A stretch of DNA of 34,316 nt. Source: Phycisphaerales bacterium. GTDB taxonomy: Bacteria > Planctomycetota > Phycisphaerae > Phycisphaerales > UBA1924. A program made the translations under genes and the position numbers. Numbering within the stretch: the first letter of the stretch is position 1; the number at the start of each line of letters is the position of its first letter. Below the pieces are notes generated by a model. It saw only the letters and a list, made by a program, of their open reading frames with translations, did not search any database and had not been told where the DNA came from. Below, piece after piece: positions 8,315-20,448 of the stretch. The DNA lies in NCBI GenBank assembly GCA_022843545.1, contig JALHNL010000026.1, positions 1 to 34,316 of the forward strand. Direction: 5' to 3'.

Positions 8315-8535
8315 CTAATCCCCGCCCTCGCGCCGTCGTCGCGCCCGATGATGGTGGTCGGGGAGGGGGGCGGCTCACGCACCACCTGCGCCTGGTGGAC
8401 GAGTCCACGTCCACGCGGCGCGGCAAGCCCGCGGGCGTGCTGGGCGTGGAGATCTGGAACAAGGTCGGCACCACCCCGCCCACCGGCGAGCGCGGCCCGT
8501 GGAGCGAGCAGGCGCAGGCGACGATCGCGGCGTGA
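8311..8535 (+). pseudogene. Internally deleted second copy of the orphan C-terminal fragment
   Basis: The 74-codon frame begins with an ATG that overlaps the antiporter stop (ATGA) and ends at 8533-8535. After a low-complexity start it reads GRLTHHLRLVDESTSTRRGK, then PAGVLGVEIWNKV and GERGPWSEQAQATIAA. This matches the piece at 445-789 closely at both ends but lacks about 38 residues in the middle, including the LRWINTRG strand. It also lacks the upstream half expected for the family. It may be a decayed duplicate. The tidy overlap with the antiporter means a small translated product remains possible. Confidence 0.5.
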
Positions 8536-8600
8536 TCGAGAAGGTGTCAGGGTGTCCGGGTGGCCAGGTGGCGAGTGGAGGCCTGCCTCCGCGCCCTGGT

Positions 8601-8631
8601 CACCTCGACACCTCGACACCTCGACACCTCC
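8601..8631. repeat. Short tandem repeat, unit CACCTCGA
   Basis: Three perfect 8-bp units (8601-8608, 8609-8616, 8617-8624) are followed by a partial fourth. They lie between the converging antiporter cluster and prolyl oligopeptidase gene. This is probably slippage-prone spacer DNA. Confidence 0.7.
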
Positions 8632-8647
8632 GCCAACATCGCCTTTG

Positions 8648-8678
8648 ACGCCCCGGGCCCGTGCCGGGGCGTTTCTCT
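8648..8678 (+). terminator. Rho-independent-like terminator after the antiporter cluster
   Basis: ACGCCCCGG at 8648-8656 pairs perfectly with CCGGGGCGT at 8664-8672 around a 7-base loop. TTTCTC follows on the plus strand. It lies between convergent genes. The T-rich tail is only on the plus strand, so it best serves plus-strand transcripts ending here. Confidence 0.6.
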
Positions 8679-8693
8679 GCGCGCGTCGGCGGC

Positions 8694-11018
<2,325 letters not shown>

Positions 11019-11155
11019 GCGGGGCGTCTCCGGATGCACGGTGAACGAGGACGAAAGCGTAGCGGCACGGGCGACGGACTGGTGGGTCTGCCGAGGTGGG
11101 AATCTCACCCGGTGTCACACGCAAAGTCTCGGGGCAGCGACGTATCGATTAGGGT

Positions 11156-12358
11156 CTATCTGCGGTCCTGGGGAGTCGGTCTCCACACTTTACTCAAGGG
11201 GACCTCAAACTGCCCCGACCAAGCCTTGGTCCGTAGGTGGTCGCCCAGCGCCAGAGATGGATCGCCGATGATGCGGACGGTCCATCGCTTCATGTCCGCG
11301 GGATCCGACTCGTTCCATGCGGGCGTGGGACGAAGAAATCGCACCCAGTCGACCGGCTGACCGTACTCCGAGTCCGGGAGCGACAAGCTACATACGTAGC
11401 TGAGCTGGTCGTCACAACGCAACTCGACCCGCAGCGCGACGGCGATGTCTTGAGCAAGCCCAGCGCGGCCTCGGTCGAGCTTTGCCGCGATCTCGGTATC
11501 CCAGGAACGCGAGTTGTAGCTATCGGAGTAGACACCCATGCTCAGCGCGTGCATGACTTGAGCGGTGATCTCGGGCGTGTCCACGAGCTTGATTGCGTCG
11601 GGGACATCGCCGACCCATCGAAATGGTCTGACAAACCTCCCGGTGAAGTCGCCGATCGAGACGTAGAAGGTGACCGATCGAGCGTCTGGAGCAACGTCGC
11701 CAATCTCCCAGTTCATCCCGAGAAAGTGATCGCGGAATTCACCTGGCAGTCCGGTGCTGGCCCGAAAACTCGAATACGCGACTCGACTCAGCCAGGCAGG
11801 AACAAGGAGTCTCGCCGTTGGCTTCGATCCTCTCGGCCATGCTTCACGGGTCTGCAGCACATCCATTTGACTGATGAGTTGTCGGCGATCGAGGTCCCAC
11901 AACTCGCCGTCGCCGAGGCGCCGATTGAGTTCCAAAGCCATTGATGAGACTGGGAAGCTCCCGGTGGTCGAGTTGTAGATCGCAGGGGGCTCGAACACGG
12001 ACACCCAACAGATCAGCACGTTGGTTGGAACAACCCCGACGAGGCCTGCCTTCTGTAGACGCGGGGTGACCTGAGCGAGGTACGCACCGAGGATTCCTAG
12101 CATCCCTAGAACGATCAGGCCGTGCCGCCGCCGCGTACGATGAAGTTGGTCTTCGCGCCGGATGACTCGACCACATTCCGGACAAACCCACGGCGGCTGA
12201 GCCTGTCCTCTCCGTGTGCCCGAGAGGTCGTACCCGCACTTTGGGCACCGCGGACCGGCGGGCAGGCCACCACCGAACAGCCCACGCACTGCTACCAGCA
12301 CGCTGACGACTAACAGCAGTGCCGCCAGGGCCGTCCATAGGGGGTCCATGGCAAGCAT
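11156..12358 (-). CDS. Zinc-ribbon membrane protein of unknown function
   Basis: This 400-residue protein has no recognised enzyme domain. It starts with a hydrophobic helix (LWTALAALLLVVSVLVAVRG, about 6-25). A cytoplasmic zinc ribbon follows, with CPKCGYDLSG near residue 38 and WVCPECGRVIRRED near residue 58, two C-x2-C knuckles. A second helix (GLIVLGMLGILGAYLA) lies near 80-96. The remaining 300 residues have mixed content with few charged clusters and are probably extracytoplasmic. From memory, the CPxCGYDLxG signature on a membrane protein is common in planctomycetes, usually in unstudied proteins. Start codons at 12358 and 12349 are both possible. The gene diverges from lptD with a 69-base gap, so the two may share a control region. 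Confidence 0.75.
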   Translation of the reverse strand: MLAMDPLWTALAALLLVVSVLVAVRGLFGGGLPAGPRCPKCGYDLSGTRRGQAQPPWVCPECGRVIRREDQLHRTRRRHGLIVLGMLGILGAYLAQVTPRLQKAGLVGVVPTNVLICWVSVFEPPAIYNSTTGSFPVSSMALELNRRLGDGELWDLDRRQLISQMDVLQTREAWPRGSKPTARLLVPAWLSRVAYSSFRASTGLPGEFRDHFLGMNWEIGDVAPDARSVTFYVSIGDFTGRFVRPFRWVGDVPDAIKLVDTPEITAQVMHALSMGVYSDSYNSRSWDTEIAAKLDRGRAGLAQDIAVALRVELRCDDQLSYVCSLSLPDSEYGQPVDWVRFLRPTPAWNESDPADMKRWTVRIIGDPSLALGDHLRTKAWSGQFEVPLSKVWRPTPQDRR

Positions 12359-12427
12359 CGTACCCAGGCATCGGGATTGTCATCTTGCTTCACCACCCCG
12401 CCGCCCCCGCCGTGGTATTCTCCGCCC

Positions 12428-15400
12428 ATGCCGACACGGACCCTCCGCCTGGCCCTCGCCCTCTGCTCGCTCGCCGGCCTCGCCGCGCCCCTGTTGGGGT
12501 ACGCGGCGCAGCCCCGGCGCATCCCGGTGACGCAGGCGAGCACCACGACCATCGAACTGACGGGCCGCGACTTCGCCGGCCTGCAACTGGGACTTGGCGC
12601 GCAGCCCGGCGAGGTGAGCCTGGGCGGGCGCAACGTCACGGTGTGGACCGAAGACCCCGTGCCCGGGCCCGAGGCGGGCACCACCATCGGCGGGCCGGTT
12701 CACCGCGCCGTGCTGGTGGGCGACGCGGAGGTGACGCTGGGCGACGTGCGCTTCAGCGCGGCGCGGGCCGTGGTGTGGATCGAGCAACTGGGCCCCTCGC
12801 CCGCTGACCCCAAGCGTTCCCTGCACCAGGTCGCGGTGTACTTCGACCGCGTGAGCGACCCGACCGCCAGCGCGGGCACCGCCGCCGCGGGCGACCGCCT
12901 GCTCGTCACCGCGATCGTCGACGGCCCGGTGGCCCTGCGCGGCGACCGCACGCAGCGCGGGCGGCCGGGTGAGAACGAGGTGGTCTTCGTCGCCGAGGCC
13001 GAGCAGCGACTGGCGAGGCACCTTCAGGACCTCCTGGGCGAGGGCGAGCTGGCCGCCGACAGCGCCGACGACATCATCGACGTGGCGCCCGTCCCGGGCA
13101 TGCGCGGGCGGCGCGGGCTGGTGATCCCCGGGCTTTCGCAGCCTTACGAGCCGGGCTCCATGTACGGCGACCCTGACCGCCCGCGCACCGAGAACTCGCT
13201 GCTGGAGTCCTCCGAGGGCTCGCGGAACGAGCCGCTGTTCACCAGCCGCGGGCTCATCACCATCGCGGCGGGCGAGCCCACTCTGCTGACGGGGCCGGCG
13301 GCGGCGGGCGAGAACATCGTGGTCGTCACCGGCGGGGTGATCGTGCAGTACACCGACGGACGCCGGGAGCGCAGCCTGCAGATCTCGTGCGAGCGCGCGG
13401 TGATCTTCCTGAAGCCCGGCCCGCTGATGAACCTGGTGAGTTCGCCCGCTGAGGCGGTGGAGGGGCTGTACCTCGAGGGCAACGTGGTGGCGACCGACGG
13501 GCAATACACGCTGCGCGGGCCGCAGGTGTTCTACGACGTGAAGGCCAACAAGGCCATGGTCATGGACGCGGTCTTCTGGACCTATGACCAGCAGCGCGGG
13601 CTGCCGCTGTACGTGCGGGCCTCGTCGCTGCGCCAACTGGCGACCAACCAGTTCCAGGGCGAGCAGCTGCGCGTGAGCACCAGCAGCTTCTTCAACCCCA
13701 CCTTCTCGCTGGGCGCCAGCGACGTGACCATCACCCGCGACGTGCCGCCGGGGCAGATCGCCCGCACGATCCTGAGCGGCAAAGACCTGACCGCCCGCTT
13801 CCGCGACGTGCCGTTCTTCTACTGGCCCTCCTTCGACGGCGACACCGACAACATCCCGCTGCGCGACATCCAGGTCGAGAATCGCTCCGCCTCGGGCTTC
13901 GGCGTCCGCACGCGCTGGGACCTCTTCGGCCTTCTGGGCGCCGAGGGCCCGGGGCAGGAATGGAACGCCGAACTGCTCGTTGACGGCTTCGCCCGCCGGG
14001 GCGGCGGCCTCGGCACCGACCTGTCGTGGAACACCGACAACGCCAAGGGCGGCATCTTCGCGTACACGCTCCCCTACGACAGCGGGACCGACGTGCTGTC
14101 GTCGGGCGCTGAAGAGGACCGCGACGGCATGTTCCGCGGGCTGTTCCTGGGCGAGCACCGCTGGCAGATCAGCGAGAACTGGACCGCGTTCATGGAGCTC
14201 GCCGCCGTCAGCGATGCGAACTTCGTGCAGGCGGAGTACGAGAGCCTGGCCCGCACGCGCCGCGAGTTCACCAGCAGCGCCAACCTCCGCCGGATCGAGG
14301 ACAACACGCTGCTCTCGCTCATGGTCCGCGGCAACCTGAACACCTTCACGCCCAACCAGTACCTGCTGCAGAGCCAGGGCTACGACGTCGCCAAGTTCCC
14401 CGAGATCACCTACGTGCGCAGCAGCGACGACGTGCTCTCGGGCATCGCCCCCGGCGTGCTGACGTACAGCAGCGAGTATCGCCTGTCGCGCATGGCGCTG
14501 AACCTGACCCAGAAGAGCCCCAAGGCGCTGGGCTTTGACACGGTGGGCCTCAGCCAGGACGCCTTCGGCATCGGCGACCCCAACCAGATCATCGAGAACG
14601 CGCGCGAGGCCCAAGGCTTTGACGAGAACTTCGCCACCCGCTTCGACACCCGCCACGAACTCTCCAGCCCGCTCGATCTGGGTCCCGTGCGGCTCAACCC
14701 CTTCGTCGTCACCCGCTTCACCGGTTATGACCGGCAGTACTCCAACTTCGCCAGCCTCAACGGCTTCGACGGCGACGACAGCCGCTATCGCGCCTGGGCC
14801 GCCGCGGGCCTGCGGGCGTCCACCAGCATCACCCGCGTCTATGACGACGTGAACCTGCAAATGCTCGACATCCACCGCATCCGCCACATCATCGAGCCCA
14901 GCGCCACCCTGTGGGTCGCCGGCACCAACCGCCCCGACGGCAGCCTGCCCATCTACGACGACCGCGTCGAAGGCATCAACCAGGGCACCACCTTCCGCGC
15001 CGGCGTGCTCCAGACCTTCCAGACGCAGCGCGGCGGCGAAGGCCGCTGGCGCACGGTGGACGTGCTGAAGTGGGACACCAACATCGTGTATTCCGCTGAC
15101 AACGCGGAAGAGGAGTCCCCCATCGGCCGGTTCATCGACTACCGCCCCGAGTACGGGCAACTGGGCAAGTTCATCGACACCGACCTGATCTACCAGGCCA
15201 CCGACGCGCTGGCGATCACCGGCAACACCGTGTACGACTTTGACGAGAACCGCACCGCCCGCGTCAGCGCGGGTCTCATCTGGCAGCAGTGGAGCGACCT
15301 TTCGTTCTTCTCCGAAGTCCATTACCTCAACGAGCGCGACGCGACGTACGTCACCGTGGGCGGCGACTTCCGCGTCACCGCCAAGTGGCGCGTCGGCGCC

Positions 15401-15670
15401 AGCACCACGTACGACGTGGAAGAGTCCAACATGCAGGGCGCGACGCTGCGGCTGCGCCGCGAGTTTCCCCAGGTCATCATGGGCGCCAACCTCACGTACA
15501 ACAACATCACCGACGAGGTGGGCGTGGGCGTCGAGGTCATCCCCACCGGACGCGACTACCGTCTCACCCAGCTCCGCCGGCTTGACACCGGCGCGCTCGA
15601 CCGCGGCTTCACCGAGGGCGGCGACGCCGGATACTCGGAGGGCCCGCTGGGCGGAGGCACCGGACGATGA
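12428..15670 (+). CDS. lptD: LPS-assembly protein LptD-like outer-membrane protein (OstA family)
   Basis: The protein of 1080 residues is counted from ATG 12428. This start gives a clean signal peptide (MPTRTLRLALALCSLAGLAA), while the upstream in-frame start at 12377 would add a proline run before it. The N-terminal half has beta-jellyroll, OstA-type strands. An example is GLYLEGNVVATDGQYTLRGP, followed by VFYDVKANKAMVMDAVFW. The C-terminal part has long alternating strands rich in aromatic residues (ITGNTVYDFDENRTARVSAG), as in a beta-barrel. LptD inserts lipopolysaccharide into the outer leaflet. At 1080 residues it is longer than the roughly 780 of E. coli, with an enlarged region before the jellyroll. 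Its final TGA overlaps the start of argJ (ATGA). An lpxB gene in the same window supports an LPS-bearing envelope. Confidence 0.82.
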   Translation: MPTRTLRLALALCSLAGLAAPLLGYAAQPRRIPVTQASTTTIELTGRDFAGLQLGLGAQPGEVSLGGRNVTVWTEDPVPGPEAGTTIGGPVHRAVLVGDAEVTLGDVRFSAARAVVWIEQLGPSPADPKRSLHQVAVYFDRVSDPTASAGTAAAGDRLLVTAIVDGPVALRGDRTQRGRPGENEVVFVAEAEQRLARHLQDLLGEGELAADSADDIIDVAPVPGMRGRRGLVIPGLSQPYEPGSMYGDPDRPRTENSLLESSEGSRNEPLFTSRGLITIAAGEPTLLTGPAAAGENIVVVTGGVIVQYTDGRRERSLQISCERAVIFLKPGPLMNLVSSPAEAVEGLYLEGNVVATDGQYTLRGPQVFYDVKANKAMVMDAVFWTYDQQRGLPLYVRASSLRQLATNQFQGEQLRVSTSSFFNPTFSLGASDVTITRDVPPGQIARTILSGKDLTARFRDVPFFYWPSFDGDTDNIPLRDIQVENRSASGFGVRTRWDLFGLLGAEGPGQEWNAELLVDGFARRGGGLGTDLSWNTDNAKGGIFAYTLPYDSGTDVLSSGAEEDRDGMFRGLFLGEHRWQISENWTAFMELAAVSDANFVQAEYESLARTRREFTSSANLRRIEDNTLLSLMVRGNLNTFTPNQYLLQSQGYDVAKFPEITYVRSSDDVLSGIAPGVLTYSSEYRLSRMALNLTQKSPKALGFDTVGLSQDAFGIGDPNQIIENAREAQGFDENFATRFDTRHELSSPLDLGPVRLNPFVVTRFTGYDRQYSNFASLNGFDGDDSRYRAWAAAGLRASTSITRVYDDVNLQMLDIHRIRHIIEPSATLWVAGTNRPDGSLPIYDDRVEGINQGTTFRAGVLQTFQTQRGGEGRWRTVDVLKWDTNIVYSADNAEEESPIGRFIDYRPEYGQLGKFIDTDLIYQATDALAITGNTVYDFDENRTARVSAGLIWQQWSDLSFFSEVHYLNERDATYVTVGGDFRVTAKWRVGASTTYDVEESNMQGATLRLRREFPQVIMGANLTYNNITDEVGVGVEVIPTGRDYRLTQLRRLDTGALDRGFTEGGDAGYSEGPLGGGTGR

Positions 15671-16926
15671 GCGTCACGCAAGCGCAGGGATTCCTCGCCG
15701 CCGGCACCACCGCCGGGCTCAAACCCTCGGGCAAGCCCGACCTCTGCCTCATCCATCGCTCCGTGCCCGCCGGCCCAGGCGTGGGCTTCGCCGCGGTGTT
15801 CACGCGCAACGCGGTGGTCGGCGCTCCGGTCATCATCGGGCGGGCGGCGCGCGAGGCCGTCCTCGCGGGGCGCGCCGAGCCCGTCAGCACCATCCTCATC
15901 AACGCGGGCAACAGCAACAGCGCCACCGGCGAGCAGGGCGTGCGCGACGCGCGGCGCTGCATGGAGGCCGCCGCCGGCGCGCTGGGCATCGCGCCCGACC
16001 GTGTGCTGCCCGTTTCCACGGGCGTCATCGGGCGGCCGCTGCAGGTGGGCAAGATCGTGGACGCCGCGACGGGGCTGGCCAAGTCGCTGGCCTCGGGCGA
16101 AGCCGCGGACGACGCCGCCGCCGCCTGCATCATGACCACCGACCTGGTGCCCAAGCGCTCCGCCCGCCGCGTGAACATCGCCGGACGGCAGATCACCATC
16201 GGCGGCATCGCCAAGGGGTCGGGGATGATCGCCCCGCAGCTCGACAGCGCGGCGGGCCCGCGCCCGCCCAGCGCCACCATGCTGGCCTTCATCACGACCG
16301 ACGCGCCCATCGCTTCGCCCGACCTTCAGGCCGCGCTCGAGCACGCCGCCCATCGCTCGTTCGACCGCATCAGCGTCGACAACCACCCCTCGTGCAGCGA
16401 CACCGCCGTCGCGCTCTCGTCGGGCGCGGCGGGCGGGGCACCGATCACCCGCGGCTCGCCCGCCTTCGACGCGTTCGCCGAGGCCCTGCACGCGGTCTGC
16501 ACCGACCTGGCCGAGCAGATCGTCACCGACGGGGAGGGCGCGACACGCACGTTCCGCGTGCTGGTCAAAGGGGCCCGCAGCGCGGGCGACGCCGAGGCCA
16601 TGGCCCGCCAGGTCGTCAACAGCCCGCTGGTGAAGTGCGCCATCCACGGTCGCGACCCCAACTGGGGACGCATCGTCACCGCCGCGGGCAACGCCGGCAT
16701 CGCCTTCGACACGGCGCACGCCTCGCTCACCATCGGCGGCATCGAGGTGTACAAGGCGGGCGTGCCCGTGGTCACCGCGCTCACCGACCCGCGCCTGGCC
16801 CAGGCTATGGCCGCCAAGCGGGTGGAGTGCGTGCTCACCGTGGGTCACGGCCCGGGCGAAGCGTGGATGCTCGGGTGCGACCTGTCCAAGGACTACGTCA
16901 GCATCAACGCCGACTACACGACCTAA
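15667..16926 (+). CDS. argJ: Bifunctional glutamate N-acetyltransferase / amino-acid acetyltransferase
   Basis: ArgJ moves the acetyl group from N-acetylornithine to glutamate, closing the cyclic arginine pathway, and may also use acetyl-CoA. The 419-residue length is normal. Visible motifs are KPDLCLIH near 20, NAGNSNSATGEQG near 80, PVSTGVIGRPL near 117 and KGSGMIAP near 180. The self-cleavage site is ATMLAF with nucleophile T204, and DPNWGRI lies near 334. The chain ends in NADYTT, as is common in this family. Between MIAP and ATML there are about nine extra residues (QLDSAAGPRPPS in place of the usual two or three), immediately before the cleavage point. The ATG overlaps the lptD stop, with GGAGG upstream inside lptD. 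No other arginine gene is in the window. Confidence 0.95.
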   Translation: MSVTQAQGFLAAGTTAGLKPSGKPDLCLIHRSVPAGPGVGFAAVFTRNAVVGAPVIIGRAAREAVLAGRAEPVSTILINAGNSNSATGEQGVRDARRCMEAAAGALGIAPDRVLPVSTGVIGRPLQVGKIVDAATGLAKSLASGEAADDAAAACIMTTDLVPKRSARRVNIAGRQITIGGIAKGSGMIAPQLDSAAGPRPPSATMLAFITTDAPIASPDLQAALEHAAHRSFDRISVDNHPSCSDTAVALSSGAAGGAPITRGSPAFDAFAEALHAVCTDLAEQIVTDGEGATRTFRVLVKGARSAGDAEAMARQVVNSPLVKCAIHGRDPNWGRIVTAAGNAGIAFDTAHASLTIGGIEVYKAGVPVVTALTDPRLAQAMAAKRVECVLTVGHGPGEAWMLGCDLSKDYVSINADYTT

Positions 16927-16943
16927 GGCTGTGACGAGCGAGC

Positions 16944-16963
16944 CCCGGCGTATGTCGGCCGGG
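16944..16963. terminator. Weak hairpin between convergent argJ and lipoprotein genes
   Basis: CCCGGC at 16944-16949 pairs with GCCGGG at 16958-16963 around an 8-base loop. No T-run follows on either strand. It may help end transcription from both sides, but the evidence is slight. Confidence 0.3.
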
Positions 16964-16970
16964 TACTCGG

Positions 16971-17333
16971 CTACTTCTTCACCACCTTCGCCATCGCCGC
17001 GTCCTTCTCCGCGTCGCTCAGCGCGTCCCAGCCCTCGGGGCAGTCATCGCAGCAGAAGCCCAGCGCCTGCCCGCGCCACATCCGCACCAGTTCCACCGGC
17101 GAGCGCCCACCCTTGACCGGGTGCTCTTCCATCATGGGGCAGAACGCGTTGGCCACGGCCACCTTGCCCTCGGCATCGGCCTTGGGCATGCCGCTCTCGG
17201 CCGCCTTGGGCTCCGCCGGTGCGGGTTGAGCGGGCGCGGCGGCCCCTGCCTGCCCCGCGGGCTTGCCGCGTTCCTGGCAACCGCCCGCGACCATGACCGC
17301 CAGCACCGACGCAAAGGTGAGGATGTTCCGCAT
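16971..17333 (-). CDS. Small cysteine-rich lipoprotein, possible metal-binding protein
   Basis: This 120-residue protein has a lipoprotein signal with lipobox VAGGC, so C19 would be lipidated after cleavage by signal peptidase II. A low-complexity linker of Ala, Pro and Glu follows to about residue 55. The C-terminal domain has FCPMMEEHPV, then VRMWRGQALGFCCDDCPEGW, then a DAEKDAAMAKV helix. The pattern CPM...FCCxxC resembles YHS-type or heavy-metal-binding short domains in planctomycete lipoproteins, where cysteines and methionine could bind copper or a similar ion. That role is inference. GGGAG lies seven bases upstream of the ATG on the minus strand. It converges with argJ and diverges from the gene at 17440. 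Confidence 0.72.
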   Translation of the reverse strand: MRNILTFASVLAVMVAGGCQERGKPAGQAGAAAPAQPAPAEPKAAESGMPKADAEGKVAVANAFCPMMEEHPVKGGRSPVELVRMWRGQALGFCCDDCPEGWDALSDAEKDAAMAKVVKK

Positions 17334-17439
17334 GTCTGTCTCCCGTTGTGGCCCCCGGCTTTGGCCGCTCCCGAGGCGGCTCCGGGCCGGGCTCGCACCT
17401 AGACTTTACGCTCGATTCGCCCCAGCGAAAGGCCCCGGC

Positions 17440-18222
17440 ATGTCCGAGTCATACGGCGCACTCGCCACCGACTTCTTCGTCAATCAGCGGCTGCAGTTGA
17501 AGATGGACATGCCCGCGGAGCGCGACGCGGTCCTCCCTCTCTTCGAGCGCGTCCGGCGTGATTTCAAGCACATGACCCGCTTCCGCCGCGGACCGGGCGA
17601 ACTGACACTGGAATCCGAAGGCCCGGACGACAGCGCGGGCCTGCCCCACCAGTGGGTCGCGCTGCGTCGCAACTCGATGCGCTCCAGCGTGCTGAACCCC
17701 GAAGGCCCGCGCGGCGCGTACAAACTCCACAAGCTCCTGCTCGACGTCGCCCCCAACTACCTCTCCATCAGCCCGCTCGACATCGACTATCTCGAACTGC
17801 TCTTCGCCTTCGACCTCACCTGCGCCGCCAACCACGACGCCATCGTCTTCGACGCGCTCATGAGCCCCGCCGGCGGGCAGCCCGCCCACGCCCCGCCCCT
17901 GGCCTCGCTGCTCGACATCCGCGGGGCCACGCCCGTGGAGTTCCAGCCCATGTTCGTCGTCTCGCTTTCCGAGGCGATGGACATCCAGGCCCAGTTCGAG
18001 GTCAAGACCCGCACCCGTCCCGGCAAGCCCGGCGAGTTCGAGTCCGCGCCCATCACCGTCATGCTCTCCATGCGGCAGTTCTCCGCGCCCGCCGACGTCA
18101 AGGACCTCAAGGAGGCGTTCAACACCCTCGCCGCCCGGGGCGAAGAACTGCTGGACTCTCACGTCATCCCCAAGTTGCTCATGCCCATCCGCGAGGCCAT
18201 CGCCTCCTCCGGCAGCGCGTAA
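17440..18222 (+). CDS. Conserved-looking hypothetical protein (unrecognised family)
   Basis: The 260-residue soluble protein starts at ATG 17440, preceded by GAAAGG. The longer in-frame opening from 17263 crosses the divergent lipoprotein gene and is rejected. There is no signal peptide or membrane segment. The sequence is well structured, with alternating hydrophobic strands and helices and no low complexity. Examples are FFVNQRLQLKMDMPAERDAV, LLDVAPNYLSISPLDIDYLE and ITVMLSMRQFSAPADVKDLK. It was not matched to a known family. The next gene, at 18244, follows after 21 bases on the same strand, so the two probably form one transcript. Confidence 0.75.
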   Translation: MSESYGALATDFFVNQRLQLKMDMPAERDAVLPLFERVRRDFKHMTRFRRGPGELTLESEGPDDSAGLPHQWVALRRNSMRSSVLNPEGPRGAYKLHKLLLDVAPNYLSISPLDIDYLELLFAFDLTCAANHDAIVFDALMSPAGGQPAHAPPLASLLDIRGATPVEFQPMFVVSLSEAMDIQAQFEVKTRTRPGKPGEFESAPITVMLSMRQFSAPADVKDLKEAFNTLAARGEELLDSHVIPKLLMPIREAIASSGSA

Positions 18223-18243
18223 CCCCCCATCCACCTCCACGCC

Positions 18244-18648
18244 GTGACGCCCCGACTCCTGTCCATCGCGCAGTCGACCACGACGCCAAGCACGGGCAGC
18301 TTCTCTTCCGTGCTCGAACTCATGGCGCTCATCGCCGTGGGCATTGGCGTGCTCGTGGGCGCGCTGCTGCTGCTGAAGAATCTGCGCGCCCGCACCGTGG
18401 GCGGCCCGGGCGGCTCCACCGCCGCCGTGAGCGCGCTCGAAGAGCTGCGTCGCCTCCGCGACACGGGGCAGATCACGCACCGGGAGTTTGAGGAGGCCCG
18501 GCTCAAGCTCATCGCGAAGGTCTCCGCTCGCATGGCGGCTGAGAAGGCCGCGCAAGCGGATTCCTCCAGTGGTAAACCCGCGGCCCGACCCGTGCCCCGC
18601 CCGACGGAACTGCGAACCCACAATCCCACGCCCCCGCAGCGTCCGTAG
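18244..18648 (+). CDS. Small single-pass membrane protein with SHOCT-like domain
   Basis: The 134-residue protein starts with GTG at 18244. It has one transmembrane helix at about 24-46 (LELMALIAVGIGVLVGALLL). A cytoplasmic SHOCT-like motif follows at about 64-92: ALEELRRLRDTGQITHREFE, then EARLKLIAKV. SHOCT is a short helical motif often found at the end of membrane or secreted proteins and thought to mediate oligomerisation. The proline-rich tail (VPRPTEL to the end) is probably disordered. It follows the hypothetical gene by 21 bases. The function is unknown. Confidence 0.72.
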   Translation: MTPRLLSIAQSTTTPSTGSFSSVLELMALIAVGIGVLVGALLLLKNLRARTVGGPGGSTAAVSALEELRRLRDTGQITHREFEEARLKLIAKVSARMAAEKAAQADSSSGKPAARPVPRPTELRTHNPTPPQRP

Positions 18649-18719
18649 ACGAGTTATCCCACAGGATCCCAGCACGATCCCCAGACAATCGGACCGGATA
18701 ACCCCTTTTTCGCGCGATC

Positions 18720-18778
18720 TTGACCGTGGTTGAGCCCTTCGGTCGATCAACCGATACACTGTCAGGGCCTACCGGCCC
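18720..18778 (+). promoter_or_regulatory. Candidate clpX promoter with inverted repeats
   Basis: Possible elements are TTGAGC at 18730-18735 and TACACT at 18755-18760, a -35/-10 pair with a long 19-base gap. GGTTGA near 18728 and TCAACC near 18747 form an inverted repeat between them, and GGGCC-TACC-GGCCC at 18765-18778 forms a dyad just downstream. Regulator binding is plausible but unproved. Confidence 0.35.
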
Positions 18779-18819
18779 ACTCACGCGGCCGACCAGTGCG
18801 TATATAGAGAGGCCGCCCC

Positions 18820-20154
<1,335 letters not shown>

Positions 20155-20249
20155 AGGGGCTTTGGGCACCAGGCATCGGGCAAGCGGTACCGGACGCGAC
20201 GCGTAAGCGAGCGTTGTTCACACTGCTTGCTCGCGGCACTCCGCTGAGT

Positions 20250-20345
20250 GATCGCTTTACAGCATGACATCCGGTGGCCCAGGTGTCCCGCCTGTGCCCG
20301 GACGGCCGCGGACTCAGTCCAGGCGACACGCCGCCACCAGCCCTC
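20250..20345. repeat. Dispersed repeat, copy 1 (partner at 34030-34130)
   Basis: The stretch shares an ordered set of blocks with 34030-34130: a CTGAGTGA segment, GCTT, CAG and CATG, TCCGGTGG, then a hairpin and GCGACACGCC. The hairpin arms are 20276-20285 and 20289-20298, here imperfect. The rest of 20155-20448, between clpX and the CoxG-like gene, contains no recognised gene. Confidence 0.65.
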
Positions 20346-20448
20346 TGAAGCAGCCACCAAGCACACCCCCGGCCAAGCCAACGGGGCATGCCGGATTCTC
20401 ACGCCCTACGGCCCACGCACGACGCACCACGCCCTATCCTCGGGCCTT

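Noticed and set aside
8601..8672. Considered as an attachment site or integration junction because of repeats near gene ends
   Set aside because: No tRNA, integrase or direct repeat pair flanks it; a tandem repeat plus terminator explains the sequence.
12380..15322. A 980-codon open frame on the minus strand opposite lptD
   Set aside because: It is a by-product of high GC and codon bias in lptD. The peptide is low in complexity, rich in Ala, Gly, Val and Asp, and has no recognisable domain, whereas the plus strand has a signal peptide and OstA features.
15240..16934. A long plus-strand frame spanning the end of lptD and argJ
   Set aside because: It is an out-of-frame shadow rich in Arg, Ala and Pro, and argJ motifs are complete in the other frame.
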